Shown piece by piece: positions 8,801-17,083 of a stretch of 64,000 nt of DNA (the stretch's first letter is position 1; the number at the start of each line of letters is the position of its first letter). A program made the position numbers and the translations under genes. Under the pieces are notes generated by a model that made no database searches, had not been told where the DNA came from, and saw only the letters and a list, made by a program, of their open reading frames with translations. This DNA comes from Magnetofaba australis IT-1 (GTDB lineage: Bacteria; Pseudomonadota; Magnetococcia; Magnetococcales; Magnetococcaceae). The DNA lies in contig NZ_LVJN01000021.1 in the NCBI RefSeq assembly GCF_002109495.1, positions 248,001-312,000 of the forward strand, written 5' to 3'.

Positions 8801-9716
8801 CTCACCGGAGAAGTTGGCGCAGCGCATTCAACAAGCCATTGATGGCGATGCCCCGGACAAGGCTCTTCGCGCCGTCGCGCCGAAACAATCGCGCTCTGGG
8901 GCAGGCGACGTCCTGCGCGGCGCGCGCGCGCTGTTGGCCGAGGACAACCCCATCAATCAGCAGCTCGCCTATGAGCTGCTCACCGGCATGGGACTGGATG
9001 TGCGTCTGGCCGACAATGGCGAGCAGGCGGTGGCGCTGCTGCGCGACAATCCCAATGCTTTTGACATCGTGTTGCTGGATCTGCAGATGCCGGTGATGGA
9101 TGGTCTGGACGCCGCGCGGGCCATGCGCAAACTGCCCGGCGGCGTTGATCTGCCCATCCTCGCCATGACCGCCAACGCCATGCAGCGGGATCGCGAAGCG
9201 TGTCTGGAAGCGGGTATGGACGACCATCTGGCCAAGCCCATCGATACCCAGAAGTTAGCGCAGAGCCTCAGCCACTGGCTGCGCGCCAAGCGGCCTGCGG
9301 CGGCGCCGACGGCGCCCGCCGCGGCCGCGTTCAGGGTGGTCGATGGCGACGCCGCAACCCGACCCACGCCAACCCAACTCCCCGGCTTGGCCATCGCCGA
9401 GGCCGCGCGGCGCATGGATGATAATCTCGCGCTCTATCTGCGCATGCTGCCTGCTTTTGTCAGTGAAATCGGCGAAGCGCCAGACGCCATTGCGCGCGCC
9501 TGGGAGCAGCAACAGCAGGATGAAGCCACGCGCATCGCCCACACCCTCAAAGGGCTGGCGGCCAACATCGGCGCGCAAAAGGTGGCGGAAGCGGCGGTGG
9601 CGCTGGAAAACGCGCTGATCAATGGCCCGCAAGAGGTGATTGAGGCCGCGTTGCAGCAAGCGCGCGCGGATATCGCCGTGATGAGCGCCAGCGCCGCCAC
9701 ACTGTTTGACAATTGA
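5877..9716 (+). CDS. Membrane hybrid histidine kinase: PAS-PAS-HisKA-HATPase-REC-REC-Hpt
   Basis: A 1279-residue unorthodox sensor kinase. A membrane segment at about 11-33 and a second near 248-262 flank a periplasmic sensor of about 200 residues. Two PAS/PAC units lie at about 340-450 and 475-600. The phosphoacceptor H627 sits in NMSHEIRTPMN and the ATPase N and G boxes follow (NNLLGNALKF, DTGIGM, GGSGLGL). Two receivers have intact acidic pairs and aspartates: LLLDWRMP near 919 and LLDLQMPVMDG near 1067. A C-terminal Hpt carries AHTLKG near H1222. The whole phosphorelay is thus in one chain. The WspR-like cyclase at 9868 is a plausible but unproven output partner. Confidence 0.93.
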   Translation: MNVAQLSLNRITVIALLVTVSIVGALATGLTLIALNVSFSHHAQQMQRGLVSDFTKSLRDAVAVRRAILQDLAANPQWAADLQSKETAQPQIEARLAQTRLVGKQAPMILFDAAGAPRATVDTEPWWITPAQLAAALRDPLPLVWRETNALNEHGPSLWALAPIRQQGVTLGALATQLPLAKLPAIRRLQADPQVSGVILMHGERTLLRVGIMQGEPSIKHHMRKLGLTAQFYLDWSSLREERAKLLGRFLLLGALAMAALGWLLHRLGRHYLVEPLQLLEQRAARLGAADINTAPLPELPGRELNALAQTLERMGHKIAQSHAELERQVSERTAALRARETEARKLAMVARHTDNIVIITGPDRRIEWVNESFTRITGYTLDQARGVTPGALLQGPETDPKTIRMLSAKLNARESCEAEILNYRSSGEAYWVHMFIQPIFDDFGHLENYIALGLEITQRIAHERALQEAALAIEHNEQRLRMALENGELGLWDVNFATGESYGNDIERRIYGHDITEAWGKRRNWVEQLHPADRNRVLEAGEAYRSGAIEKYDLEYRILTHDGEPRWVHSRGAAVARAESGRVTRMVGTVRDITERKALEAEMTAAREAAESASEAKSRFLANMSHEIRTPMNAVIGMAELALSTDLNPRQRDYVEKIHASGKALLGILNDILDYSKIEAQRIELEQIPFSLWELLERCGDLLAPLLRQKPVELLFNVPPNAPDAWIGDPLRLGQILNNLLGNALKFTDRGEIELSVRVRPDPQQISQRLLQISVRDTGIGMSQEQMATLFQPFVQADSSATRRFGGSGLGLTISQRLAALMGGRISVSSQPEIGSRFTLEISLPLNEEYAPSADPWSRLAGVTVMVVDDHPLMRQLLSEQLRAHQVTVVEADSGARALAILHERMAANAPRIPCLLLDWRMPAMDGLETARRIAQEIPLAQRPRVVMVTSNIDPHLRQQAETVGVTAMLGKPASPEKLAQRIQQAIDGDAPDKALRAVAPKQSRSGAGDVLRGARALLAEDNPINQQLAYELLTGMGLDVRLADNGEQAVALLRDNPNAFDIVLLDLQMPVMDGLDAARAMRKLPGGVDLPILAMTANAMQRDREACLEAGMDDHLAKPIDTQKLAQSLSHWLRAKRPAAAPTAPAAAAFRVVDGDAATRPTPTQLPGLAIAEAARRMDDNLALYLRMLPAFVSEIGEAPDAIARAWEQQQQDEATRIAHTLKGLAANIGAQKVAEAAVALENALINGPQEVIEAALQQARADIAVMSASAATLFDN

Positions 9717-9867
9717 CCCAAGCCCTATGCGCGCCTAATCTTATGTAGAGCTAACTATTGTTGGATCGCCCCACCCCACTGTGCCAAGGATCTGCGCGAC
9801 GCCTGCATGACCCAAGCAATCGCCAACAGCGGCGAACACCCCCATCACGCACTATGAGGCGCCCACG

Positions 9868-10785
9868 ATGCGCAAGAGCCGCATCCTGATTGTCGATGAC
9901 GAACTGAGCAATGTGCATATTCTGCAACATCTGCTGCACGATGCGCATACGCTATTGGTGGCGCGCAACGGCGAGCAAGCGTTGGAGCTGGCCGCGCGCA
10001 ACCCGCCGGATCTGATTCTGTTGGATATCGTCATGCCGGGCATGGATGGCTTTGAGGTGTGCGAACGCCTCAAGGCGGATACGCGCACCCAGGAGATCCC
10101 GGTCATCTTTCTGACCGCCAACTCCAGCGTGGCCGACGAAGAGCGCGGGCTGTCGCTGGGCGCCATCGACTACATCAGCAAGCCCTTTTCACCGGGCATT
10201 GTGCGGCTGCGGGTGAGCAATCATCTGCAACTGAAACATCAACGCGACCTGCTCAACGAGCTCTCCAATCGCGATGGCCTCACTGGTTTGGCCAATCGCC
10301 GCCGCTTCGATGAGTTCTTCTATGACGAGTGGCGGCGGGCGCGCCGTAGCGGCGCGCCGCTGAGCCTGGTGCTGATGGATGTGGACCACTTCAAGAACTA
10401 CAACGACAACTACGGGCACGGCCAGGGCGACAACTGTTTGCGCAAAGTGGCGCAGGCGTTGGCGGACAAGACCCCCCGCGCCACCGACCTGGCGGCGCGC
10501 TATGGCGGCGAGGAGTTCGTGCTGGCGCTGGCGCAGACCGACGCCAACGGCGCGTTAAAAATGGCCGAGCAGTGCCGCGCCGCCATTGAAAGCTTGGGCG
10601 AAGCCCACGACTACTCCAGCGCCGGACCGGTGGTGACAGTGAGCGTCGGCGCCCTCACCTGCGCGCCCCAGGAGCATCCCAACATCACCGTGGAGGGCAT
10701 GCTCAAGCAGGTGGATGACAACCTCTATGCGGCCAAGCACGCCGGTCGCAACCGCGTGGTCGCCAGCCTGCTGGCCCCCGCCTGA
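9868..10785 (+). CDS. Response regulator diguanylate cyclase (REC-GGEEF, WspR-like)
   Basis: Makes c-di-GMP when its receiver is phosphorylated. The protein is 305 residues. The REC domain has phosphoacceptor D53 in LLDIVMPGMDG, the acidic pair VDDE and a conserved K in SKPF. The GGDEF domain has GGEEF at about 213-217, with the inhibitory RxxD site (RATD) exactly five residues upstream, so product inhibition is expected. WspR of Pseudomonas has the same REC-GGEEF architecture. It lies 3.6 kb before a Wsp-like operon, which makes it the natural effector. A strong hairpin terminator follows. Confidence 0.93.
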   Translation: MRKSRILIVDDELSNVHILQHLLHDAHTLLVARNGEQALELAARNPPDLILLDIVMPGMDGFEVCERLKADTRTQEIPVIFLTANSSVADEERGLSLGAIDYISKPFSPGIVRLRVSNHLQLKHQRDLLNELSNRDGLTGLANRRRFDEFFYDEWRRARRSGAPLSLVLMDVDHFKNYNDNYGHGQGDNCLRKVAQALADKTPRATDLAARYGGEEFVLALAQTDANGALKMAEQCRAAIESLGEAHDYSSAGPVVTVSVGALTCAPQEHPNITVEGMLKQVDDNLYAAKHAGRNRVVASLLAPA

Positions 10786-10807
10786 TCTCCACGCCGTCCG
10801 AGTCCGG

Positions 10808-10838
10808 GCGTCCCGCATTGGCGCCCAATGCGGGACGC
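10808..10838. terminator. Bidirectional terminator between convergent genes
   Basis: A perfect 14-bp stem, GCGTCCCGCATTGG (10808-10821) with CCAATGCGGGACGC (10825-10838), around a 3-nt loop. It lies midway between the stop of the cyclase (10785) and the stop of the convergent DsbA-like gene (10849). The following U-run is weak. Confidence 0.7.
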
Positions 10839-10848
10839 TTACCCGCGC

Positions 10849-11448
10849 TTATTTCCGCAACAGGAAATTGATCAATTCGACATATTGCGCCCGACTGATG
10901 TCGCGCGGCGGCGTCACCAGATAGCGATTGTTCACCACCACCGACGGCACGCTTGTCAGACCGCTTCTGGCAAATGACACGTCATATTTGCGCACCATCT
11001 GGTCAACAGAAAACCCTTTGAACGCACGATCGAAATTATTGCCATCAACGCCGTGGTTGATAAAAACCTGTCTGAGCGCAGCGTGGTTTTGGGGGGGGCG
11101 TCTTTGCTGATGTATCTGCGCAAACATCTCGGGAACCATCTGCTGTTCAATCCCCAGCGCCACCATGGTGGCGTAGGCCTTGGACATGTCATGCGCCATA
11201 TTGCCGCCCAGGTATGACACGTGTACCCGCTGCACGGAAACACCGGCGGGAAGCTGGCTGCGAATCGAGCCGAAAATGGGTTCAAACGCATAGCAGTGTG
11301 GATGGTAGAAAGAGAAGTATTCGGTGACGGTCGGGCTCTTGGCGGGGGCGGCGTTGAGCGTTTTGTAATGCGTCCCCTCTTGAAAGGTCATCGCCTGCGC
11401 AGTGGAGGCCACCAGCCACAACACCATTATCATCACTATGCGCTTCAT
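10849..11448 (-). CDS. DsbA-like periplasmic thioredoxin-fold protein with HPHC in place of CPHC
   Basis: A DsbA-family protein of 199 residues with a signal peptide (MKRIVMIMVLWLVASTAQA). The usual active-site segment FYCPHC reads FYHPHC here: the nucleophilic cysteine is replaced by histidine (codon CAT). The remaining active-site cysteine is the only one in the protein. The cis-proline loop (SVPSVVVN) and the alpha-helical insertion are retained. A classical oxidase needs both cysteines, so this is unlikely to introduce disulfides in the normal way; a chaperone, mixed-disulfide or metal-binding role is possible. The ATG at 11448 was preferred for its signal peptide and GGAAG upstream. It is convergent with the cyclase. 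Confidence 0.88.
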   Translation of the reverse strand: MKRIVMIMVLWLVASTAQAMTFQEGTHYKTLNAAPAKSPTVTEYFSFYHPHCYAFEPIFGSIRSQLPAGVSVQRVHVSYLGGNMAHDMSKAYATMVALGIEQQMVPEMFAQIHQQRRPPQNHAALRQVFINHGVDGNNFDRAFKGFSVDQMVRKYDVSFARSGLTSVPSVVVNNRYLVTPPRDISRAQYVELINFLLRK

Positions 11449-11573
11449 CACTCTGCTTCCTTCACTTTTATCGGTTGTTTTCTGCCTGGCGCGGGCGCCG
11501 TTGAGCATGCCGTTTGGTATAACATGCTGATTATACGTAACGCATCAGCGAAAAGAGTTTCCCGCAATGAGCC

Positions 11574-11806
11574 TATAGTCAGTCAAATTCAAAATTGAAC
11601 ATTGGCGATTTTGAAAATGGAAGATATCGAGGGCTCCGCCCTCGAGCTTCCCAACTGCCAAACCGTGGGGCTCCGCCCCACGCCCCGCTGGGGGCGCAGC
11701 CCCCAGACCCCGCCGCCGACCAGTCGGCGGCCAAGAGTCAGCGCAAGCCGGACCTGCGTCACGCAAACATTGGCCGTTTTGCGCCATTTTGGGTTCGATT
11801 GACTGG
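11574..11806 (+). mobile_element. MITE-like hairpin repeat, copy 3
   Basis: Begins TATAGTCAGTCAA and ends near TTGACTGG, about 233 bp. Hairpins in order: GAGGGCTCCGCCCTC, GTGGGGCTCCGCCCCAC, CTGGGGGC/GCCCCCAG and CCGCCGACCAGTCGGCGG, then the AGTCAGCGCAAGC and ACGCAAACATTGG blocks. It lies between two minus-strand genes and abuts the 3' end of the GGDEF-EAL gene. Confidence 0.88.
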
Positions 11807-11820
11807 CAGCGCGGTCGGCT

Positions 11821-14088
11821 TCAGGCGCTGAAACGGGAGGCGGGCAGGTTCTGCAACTGGCGCGCGCCGTGGGCGTTGGCGTGCAGTAGGAACTGGGTGA
11901 AGTCATCGGTATTGAGCGGCTTGGCGTAGAGATAGCCCTGCAACTCATCGCAGCCGTGATCGCGCAGCAGCGCCAACTGGCGCGACTCCTCCACCCCTTC
12001 GGCCACCACCTTCAGATCCATCGCCCGCGCCACCGACAGCACGGCGGCGACGATGGCCACGTCGTTGGGATCGTCGGGAGCCTCTTTGACGAAAGCGCGG
12101 TCGATCTTCAGGGTGTGGATGGGGAACTGCTTCAGATAGCTCAGTGAGGAGTAGCCGGTGCCGAAGTCGTCCATGGCGATGGTGATGTTGCGCGCGCGCA
12201 ACTCCTGCAGCACATGCACCGCCTGTTCGACGTCCTGCATCATCATGCTCTCGGTGATCTCGATCTCAAAATGCTCGCCCGGCAGCTGCGCCTCGGCCAG
12301 AATCGCATCCACCCGCTCGGGCAGCAGCGGATCGAGGAACTCCCGCGCCGACAGATTGACCGCCACCCGCAACGGATGGCCCATATCCAGCCAGCGTTTG
12401 CAGTCACGCGCGGCGCGGCGCATGACGAAATCCCCCAGCGGCCCCACCAGACCGGTCTCCTCGGCGATGGGGATGAAGCGTGTGGGCGGGATCTCCTCGC
12501 CATCGCGGGTGACCCAGCGCGCCAGCGCCTCCATGCCCACCAGACGCCCGCCATACATCTCCATCTTGGGCTGATAGAACACCGACAGCTCTTCGTTCTC
12601 GATGGCCTTTTTGAGCTTGGACTCCAGCATCAGGCGCTCGCGGGCGCGGGTGTTCATATCTTCGGAGAAGAACACGAAGTTGCCGCGACCGCGCGCCTTG
12701 GCCTGATACATGGCCACGTCGGCGTTCTTGGTCAGGGTGTCGAAATCCTCGCCATTCTCCGGGAACAGGGAGATGCCAATGCTGGCGCCGACGAAGATCT
12801 CCTGCCCCTTGATGTGCATCGGTTTCTGCAACTCGATGAGCACCTTTTCCGCCACATGAGCCACCGAGTCGGAGCTGACGCCCACTTCGGTGAGAATCAT
12901 GGTGAACTCGTCGCCGCCCAGACGCGCCACGGTGTCGGTGGCGCGCACGCACCCCTCCAGCCGCTGCGCCACGTGTTGCAGCAGTTCGTCGCCGGCGCTG
13001 TGGCCGAGAGTGTCGTTGACCTGTTTGAAGCGGTCCAGGTCGATAAAGCAGACCGCAAAGCGCGATTTGTGCCGCCGCGCCGAATAGAATTCATGCTCCA
13101 GACGGTCGCGGAATAGCATACGGTTGGGCAGTTGCGTGAGCGGGTCATAGTAGGCCAACTGTTCGAGCTTCATCTCGGTGGCCTTGTCTTCGCTGATGTC
13201 GCTGAAGATGCCCACGAAGTGCTCAATGCGATTGGAGGCGTCCCGCACCACGTTGATGGTCAGACGCTTGGGATAGATCTCGCCGTTTTTGCGCCGGTCC
13301 CACACCTCGCCCTGCCAGTGCCCCTTACTGAGCACGCTGTTCCACATTTTGGCGTAGAAGTTGTCATCATGACGGCCCGATTTGAAGTCGCGCGGATTGG
13401 CTCCGATGGCCTCTTCGCGGGTGTAGCCGCTAATGGCGGAGAAGGCGGGGTTGACGTCGATGATGGCGCCGGTGGGATCGGTAAGGATGATCGCCTCGGC
13501 AGTGTTCTGAAACACCATGTGGGCCAGGCGCAGATTGGTCTCGGCGTGGGCGCGCTTTTCGATCTCTTCGGTAAGTTGGCGGTTGCTCTGGGTCAGCTCG
13601 GCGGTGCGCTCGGCCACGCGCTCCTCCAGCTCCACCCGGGCGCGCTCCTCCACCGCGCGGGCGCGCTCCAGCGCCTCCATTTCACGCTTGCGCGCTGCGG
13701 CTTCGCGGCGCTGCTGTTCGGCCTGGGTCTGGATGAAGTGGGTGACCGCCGCCACCCGCATGAGGAACACCTCGTGGGGGTCGTCCTTATAGATCAGGTC
13801 GATGGCCCCGGCCTCCAGCGACTGCTTGACCACGTCGCGGGCCTGGGAGTGCATCAGCACCAGAGTGTTGGCCGTCTCCGGCTGCGCCAACAGGGCGCGG
13901 GTGAGTTCGGCGCCGTTGCCTTCGGGCATGTGGAAGTCGACAATGGCCAGCGGCGGACGATGCTCGCGCGCAAGCGTCAGCGCCTCGGTCAGGGAGCTGG
14001 CCAGAATCACCTGGTGCCCCTGATCGTAGAGCAGTTGCCCATAGAGCATCTGCACAGTGGTCATGTCATCGACGAAAAGAATCTTCAC
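11821..14088 (-). CDS. Response regulator with PAS, GGDEF and EAL domains
   Basis: A c-di-GMP turnover protein of 755 residues. The N-terminal REC has phosphoacceptor D51 in AIVDFHMP. A coiled coil (about 125-190) leads to a PAS domain, then GGDEF with an intact LGGDEF and an RATD I-site five residues upstream, and an EAL domain. All the usual EAL residues are present: EALARW, NLSAREF, EITES, DDFGTGYSSL, KIDRAF and EGVE. Both synthesis and hydrolysis are therefore possible; in such fusions one activity usually dominates. It is divergent from the Wsp-like operon across a 292-bp region holding a 20-bp direct repeat. Confidence 0.93.
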   Translation of the reverse strand: MKILFVDDMTTVQMLYGQLLYDQGHQVILASSLTEALTLAREHRPPLAIVDFHMPEGNGAELTRALLAQPETANTLVLMHSQARDVVKQSLEAGAIDLIYKDDPHEVFLMRVAAVTHFIQTQAEQQRREAAARKREMEALERARAVEERARVELEERVAERTAELTQSNRQLTEEIEKRAHAETNLRLAHMVFQNTAEAIILTDPTGAIIDVNPAFSAISGYTREEAIGANPRDFKSGRHDDNFYAKMWNSVLSKGHWQGEVWDRRKNGEIYPKRLTINVVRDASNRIEHFVGIFSDISEDKATEMKLEQLAYYDPLTQLPNRMLFRDRLEHEFYSARRHKSRFAVCFIDLDRFKQVNDTLGHSAGDELLQHVAQRLEGCVRATDTVARLGGDEFTMILTEVGVSSDSVAHVAEKVLIELQKPMHIKGQEIFVGASIGISLFPENGEDFDTLTKNADVAMYQAKARGRGNFVFFSEDMNTRARERLMLESKLKKAIENEELSVFYQPKMEMYGGRLVGMEALARWVTRDGEEIPPTRFIPIAEETGLVGPLGDFVMRRAARDCKRWLDMGHPLRVAVNLSAREFLDPLLPERVDAILAEAQLPGEHFEIEITESMMMQDVEQAVHVLQELRARNITIAMDDFGTGYSSLSYLKQFPIHTLKIDRAFVKEAPDDPNDVAIVAAVLSVARAMDLKVVAEGVEESRQLALLRDHGCDELQGYLYAKPLNTDDFTQFLLHANAHGARQLQNLPASRFSA

Positions 14089-14208
14089 AATGGCGCTGTC
14101 CGCTGCTTGTTACGGAACGTGAACGTCCTCGGAACGGCATCTGGCCGATACGATGGCGGCAAAGAGATTCACTCTAGCACAATCCGTTGCAAACGCCTAT
14201 GCCCATGG

Positions 14209-14251
14209 CGCGCATAAGCCCTGCAAAATGACGCGCATAAGCCCTGCAAAA
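14209..14251. promoter_or_regulatory. Tandem 20-bp direct repeat in a divergent promoter region
   Basis: CGCGCATAAGCCCTGCAAAA occurs at 14209-14228 and, identically, at 14232-14251, a 23-bp period (about two helical turns). It lies between the divergent GGDEF-EAL gene (start 14088) and the Wsp-like operon (start 14381). That position suits an operator for a dimeric or tandem regulator, but no regulator is identified. Confidence 0.4.
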
Positions 14252-14380
14252 CCCACTGCAATGGGCGCTGGAGAATTCTTTGGGCGGATGTTAAAATATG
14301 CGCCGATTCCAAACGCTTTCGTCAAGCCGCGCGCGAATTATCGCACCCGGCGCAACCGATAACCCAGGCCAAACAGCGAC

Positions 14381-14935
14381 ATGAGCGAATCCATCGTGGC
14401 GCCGGGCGCTCCTGTCAAACGCGCCGACGGCGCCAACGCCCCTGCGTCCGACCTGGAGACCGCGCTCTGCTTTGAAGCGGGCGGCGCGCAGTGTTGCGTG
14501 CGCCTGCCGGAGATCACCCGGGTGGCGTTCCTGCCCGCGCTCACCCCGCTGCCCGGCGCCCCTGTCTGGCTCGCCGGACTGCTGCAGGTAGGCCCCGACC
14601 ATCTGCCGGTGATCGATCTGGCCGCGCGGCTGGGGCGGGTGCGCCGCACGCCGTTTTCCGTGGATGCGCCGCTGCTCATCTGCCAAGGGCGCCAGCGCCG
14701 CGGCGCGCTGATTCTGGACGCCGTCTCCGGCCTGCGCGAAGTCAGCTTCGACCCCGCCGCCACGCTGCCCGGCGCCGATGGCCGCAACCCGCTGTTTCGC
14801 GGCTTGGCCCACGATGGCGCGCTGACCCTGCTGATGTTGGATCTGGATCAGGTGTTGAGCCTGGACCCCGCGCCGGGACGGCGTGCGGTGGAGGCGTTCG
14901 TCATTGCCGAGGAGCGCCATGCTGGCCATGAGTGA
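14381..14935 (+). CDS. cheW: CheW-like coupling protein (WspB position)
   Basis: Links chemoreceptors to the CheA kinase. The protein is 184 residues, with a CheW fold from about residue 25: LCFEAGGAQCCVRLPEI, then LAGLLQVGPDHLPVIDLAARLG in the place where CheW proteins have G-x-x-x-x-R-G-x-x-x-P-V-x-D. The usual RG is replaced, so it is a divergent member. The first 24 residues are a disordered Ala-rich tail. It is the first gene of a Wsp-type operon, and its stop overlaps the next gene. Confidence 0.85.
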   Translation: MSESIVAPGAPVKRADGANAPASDLETALCFEAGGAQCCVRLPEITRVAFLPALTPLPGAPVWLAGLLQVGPDHLPVIDLAARLGRVRRTPFSVDAPLLICQGRQRRGALILDAVSGLREVSFDPAATLPGADGRNPLFRGLAHDGALTLLMLDLDQVLSLDPAPGRRAVEAFVIAEERHAGHE

Positions 14936-16466
14936 CGCGCGCTCCCCCACCCCGCCTGCAGCGGACCTCGACGCGCTGATGGCCCTGGTCAATGCGCGCT
15001 TGGGACTGCGCATTCAGGCGCACCAGAGACAGCCGTTCGCCCAACGCATTGAGCAGTTGCAGAGCCGCTTCGCCATCTGGGGCCAGCACGAGCTGGAGCA
15101 GTTGATCCAGGGCGGCCGCGTGGATGATCCAGCGTTTGAGTTCCTGGTGGCCGGCATCACCGTGGGCGAGAGCTACTTCTTTCGCGACCGCAACCAGTTG
15201 GATTTCCTGCAGCAGCGCTTTCTGCCGCAACTGATCGCCCGTCTGCGCCGTAGCGGCCGCAATGACCCGCGCATCTGGAGCGCCGGTTGTTCCGATGGTC
15301 AGGAGCTCTACTCTATCCTGCTGATGCTGCAGCAGTTGTTGCCGGAAAACGAGCATTGGCGCCCGTTTCTGCTCGGCACCGACATCAACGCCGACGCTCT
15401 TAAACGCGCCCGTTCGGCCGAATACAGCGAGTGGTCGCTGCGCCAGGTGGACGCGCCTACGCGCAACAAGCTGTTCGAGCGCCAGGAGAATCTGTGGCGG
15501 CTGCGGCTGGAGCGCTTTGCCGGCTCGGTGCGCTTCGACTACCTGAATCTGGTGGAGTCCAGCTACCCCTCCATGCTGCAGGGCGTGCACTCGCTGGACC
15601 TGATCCTCTGCCGCAACGTCTTCATCTATTTTGATCGCCCCACCATCGAGTCGATTCTGGCGCGCTTCGCCAAGTGTCTCAACCCCGGCGGCATGGCCAT
15701 GATCGGCGCCTGCGACTACGCCCCCGAGCATGTGGCCGGGCTGACCCTGCACGCCATCGGCGATGTGTTCTACTATCTGCGCGAAGAGTTCGCCGCGCCC
15801 GCCGCCGAGCCGCCGCCACCCCCCAGCGTCGCCAGCGGCTCCTGGACCGCCACCATCGCCACCGCCGCCCAGTTCGCCCAGGCCATCGAACCGGTTGCGG
15901 CGACGCAACCGGTCATACCAACCCAACCGGTCGCGCCCAAAGCGCCCGCCGCGTCGCCTGACGTCGCTGCGCCCAGCCGCGCGCAGATCGATGAGATGAT
16001 CGCCCACGGTCGCGCCGCCCAGGCGTTGGAGTTGGTGCAGAGCGCGCAACGCGCGGTGTATCACCCGCCGCCGGAGATGGATCTGCTGCATGGCCACTGT
16101 CTGGCCTCGCTGGGGCGCATGGATGAGGCGCGCAGCGCCCTGGAGCGTTTCACCCGCAACAATGAGTTGGAGCCGCAAGCCTATTTTCTGCTGGCTCTGG
16201 TGGCCATGGAGCAGGCGCGCCTGCGCGACGCCGAGGCGCTGCTGCGCCGCACCCTGCTGCTGGACCCGGCGTTGATCATGGCCCACTACCACATGGGCGT
16301 GTTGAAACTGCGCCAGGGGCGCGCCGACGCCGGACGCAAAGCGCTGCGCCGCGCTTTGAGTCTGCTGGAAGCGGCGACTCCCGACGCCCCCATCGCCCTG
16401 GGCGACGGCATGACCCATGCGCAACTGGCTGACGCGCTGAACCAGGAGTTGGAGGCTGCGCCGTGA
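14919..16466 (+). CDS. cheR: CheR-type methyltransferase with C-terminal TPR (WspC-like)
   Basis: Methylates receptor glutamates using SAM. The protein is 515 residues from ATG 14919, which has GAGGAG upstream; ATG 14928 is an alternative. The N-terminal helical domain and the Rossmann domain are present: GITVGESYFFRD, WSAGCSDGQELYS (usually WSAxCSxGEEPYS) and LILCRNVFIYF. A Pro/Ala-rich linker (about 300-350) leads to TPR-like helices (about 360-500). This CheR-TPR architecture is that of WspC. The stop overlaps the next CheW start (GTGA). Confidence 0.92.
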   Translation: MLAMSDARSPTPPAADLDALMALVNARLGLRIQAHQRQPFAQRIEQLQSRFAIWGQHELEQLIQGGRVDDPAFEFLVAGITVGESYFFRDRNQLDFLQQRFLPQLIARLRRSGRNDPRIWSAGCSDGQELYSILLMLQQLLPENEHWRPFLLGTDINADALKRARSAEYSEWSLRQVDAPTRNKLFERQENLWRLRLERFAGSVRFDYLNLVESSYPSMLQGVHSLDLILCRNVFIYFDRPTIESILARFAKCLNPGGMAMIGACDYAPEHVAGLTLHAIGDVFYYLREEFAAPAAEPPPPPSVASGSWTATIATAAQFAQAIEPVAATQPVIPTQPVAPKAPAASPDVAAPSRAQIDEMIAHGRAAQALELVQSAQRAVYHPPPEMDLLHGHCLASLGRMDEARSALERFTRNNELEPQAYFLLALVAMEQARLRDAEALLRRTLLLDPALIMAHYHMGVLKLRQGRADAGRKALRRALSLLEAATPDAPIALGDGMTHAQLADALNQELEAAP

Positions 16467-17062
16467 CCGCTGACACCCCCGATCGCCCCACCCCGGATGC
16501 TGGCGAGACCGCGTTTGGCGCGCATCGCTTCCTGCCCACCGACGAACACGCCCGCCACACCCTGGCCCAGCGCGCCAAACTGCTGGCCGGGAGCGAGGAT
16601 GACAAATCCCGGGAACTGGCGCAAAATGAGTGGTTCCTGCGTTTTCACACCGGCGGCGAAGAGCGTTACGGCCTGCCGTTTCACTGTCTGGAGGAGATCC
16701 TCTACGTCACCGGTCTGCGCGCCATCCCCGGCGCGCCGCGCCACATCGTCGGCGTGGTCAATCGCCGCGGCGCGCTGCTCACGGTGATGGATCTGAACCC
16801 GCTGTTTGGCAACCCCAGTCAGGAGATCCACCCGGAGGGGCGCATCATCGTCACCCACGCCGGCGATCTCACCGTGGGGCTGCTGGCGCGGGAGGTGGAG
16901 GACGAAGAGCACGGCTCCAGCGAAGAGATTCTGCCCACCTTTCCCTCCAGCGCGGTGGAGAATCTGGGCGCCATACGCGGCATCTATCAAGGCCGCGTGA
17001 CGTTGCTGAACCCCGACGCGCTGTTGCGCGATCCGCAAATTCTGGTCAATGACGCTGAGTAA
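16463..17062 (+). CDS. cheW: CheW-like coupling protein (WspD position)
   Basis: A second coupling protein of 199 residues, starting with GTG 16463 that overlaps the cheR stop. An N-terminal extension of about 55 residues precedes the CheW fold: RYGLPFHCLEEIL, then IPGAPRHIVGVVNRRGALLTVMDL, which contains the conserved RG and the P-x-H-I-x-G-V-x-N motif. WspD is likewise longer than ordinary CheW. Gap to the receptor gene is 21 bp, with AAAGGAG just before its ATG. Confidence 0.92.
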   Translation: MTADTPDRPTPDAGETAFGAHRFLPTDEHARHTLAQRAKLLAGSEDDKSRELAQNEWFLRFHTGGEERYGLPFHCLEEILYVTGLRAIPGAPRHIVGVVNRRGALLTVMDLNPLFGNPSQEIHPEGRIIVTHAGDLTVGLLAREVEDEEHGSSEEILPTFPSSAVENLGAIRGIYQGRVTLLNPDALLRDPQILVNDAE

Positions 17063-17083
17063 TTTTTTAAAGGAGTTCCCGGC

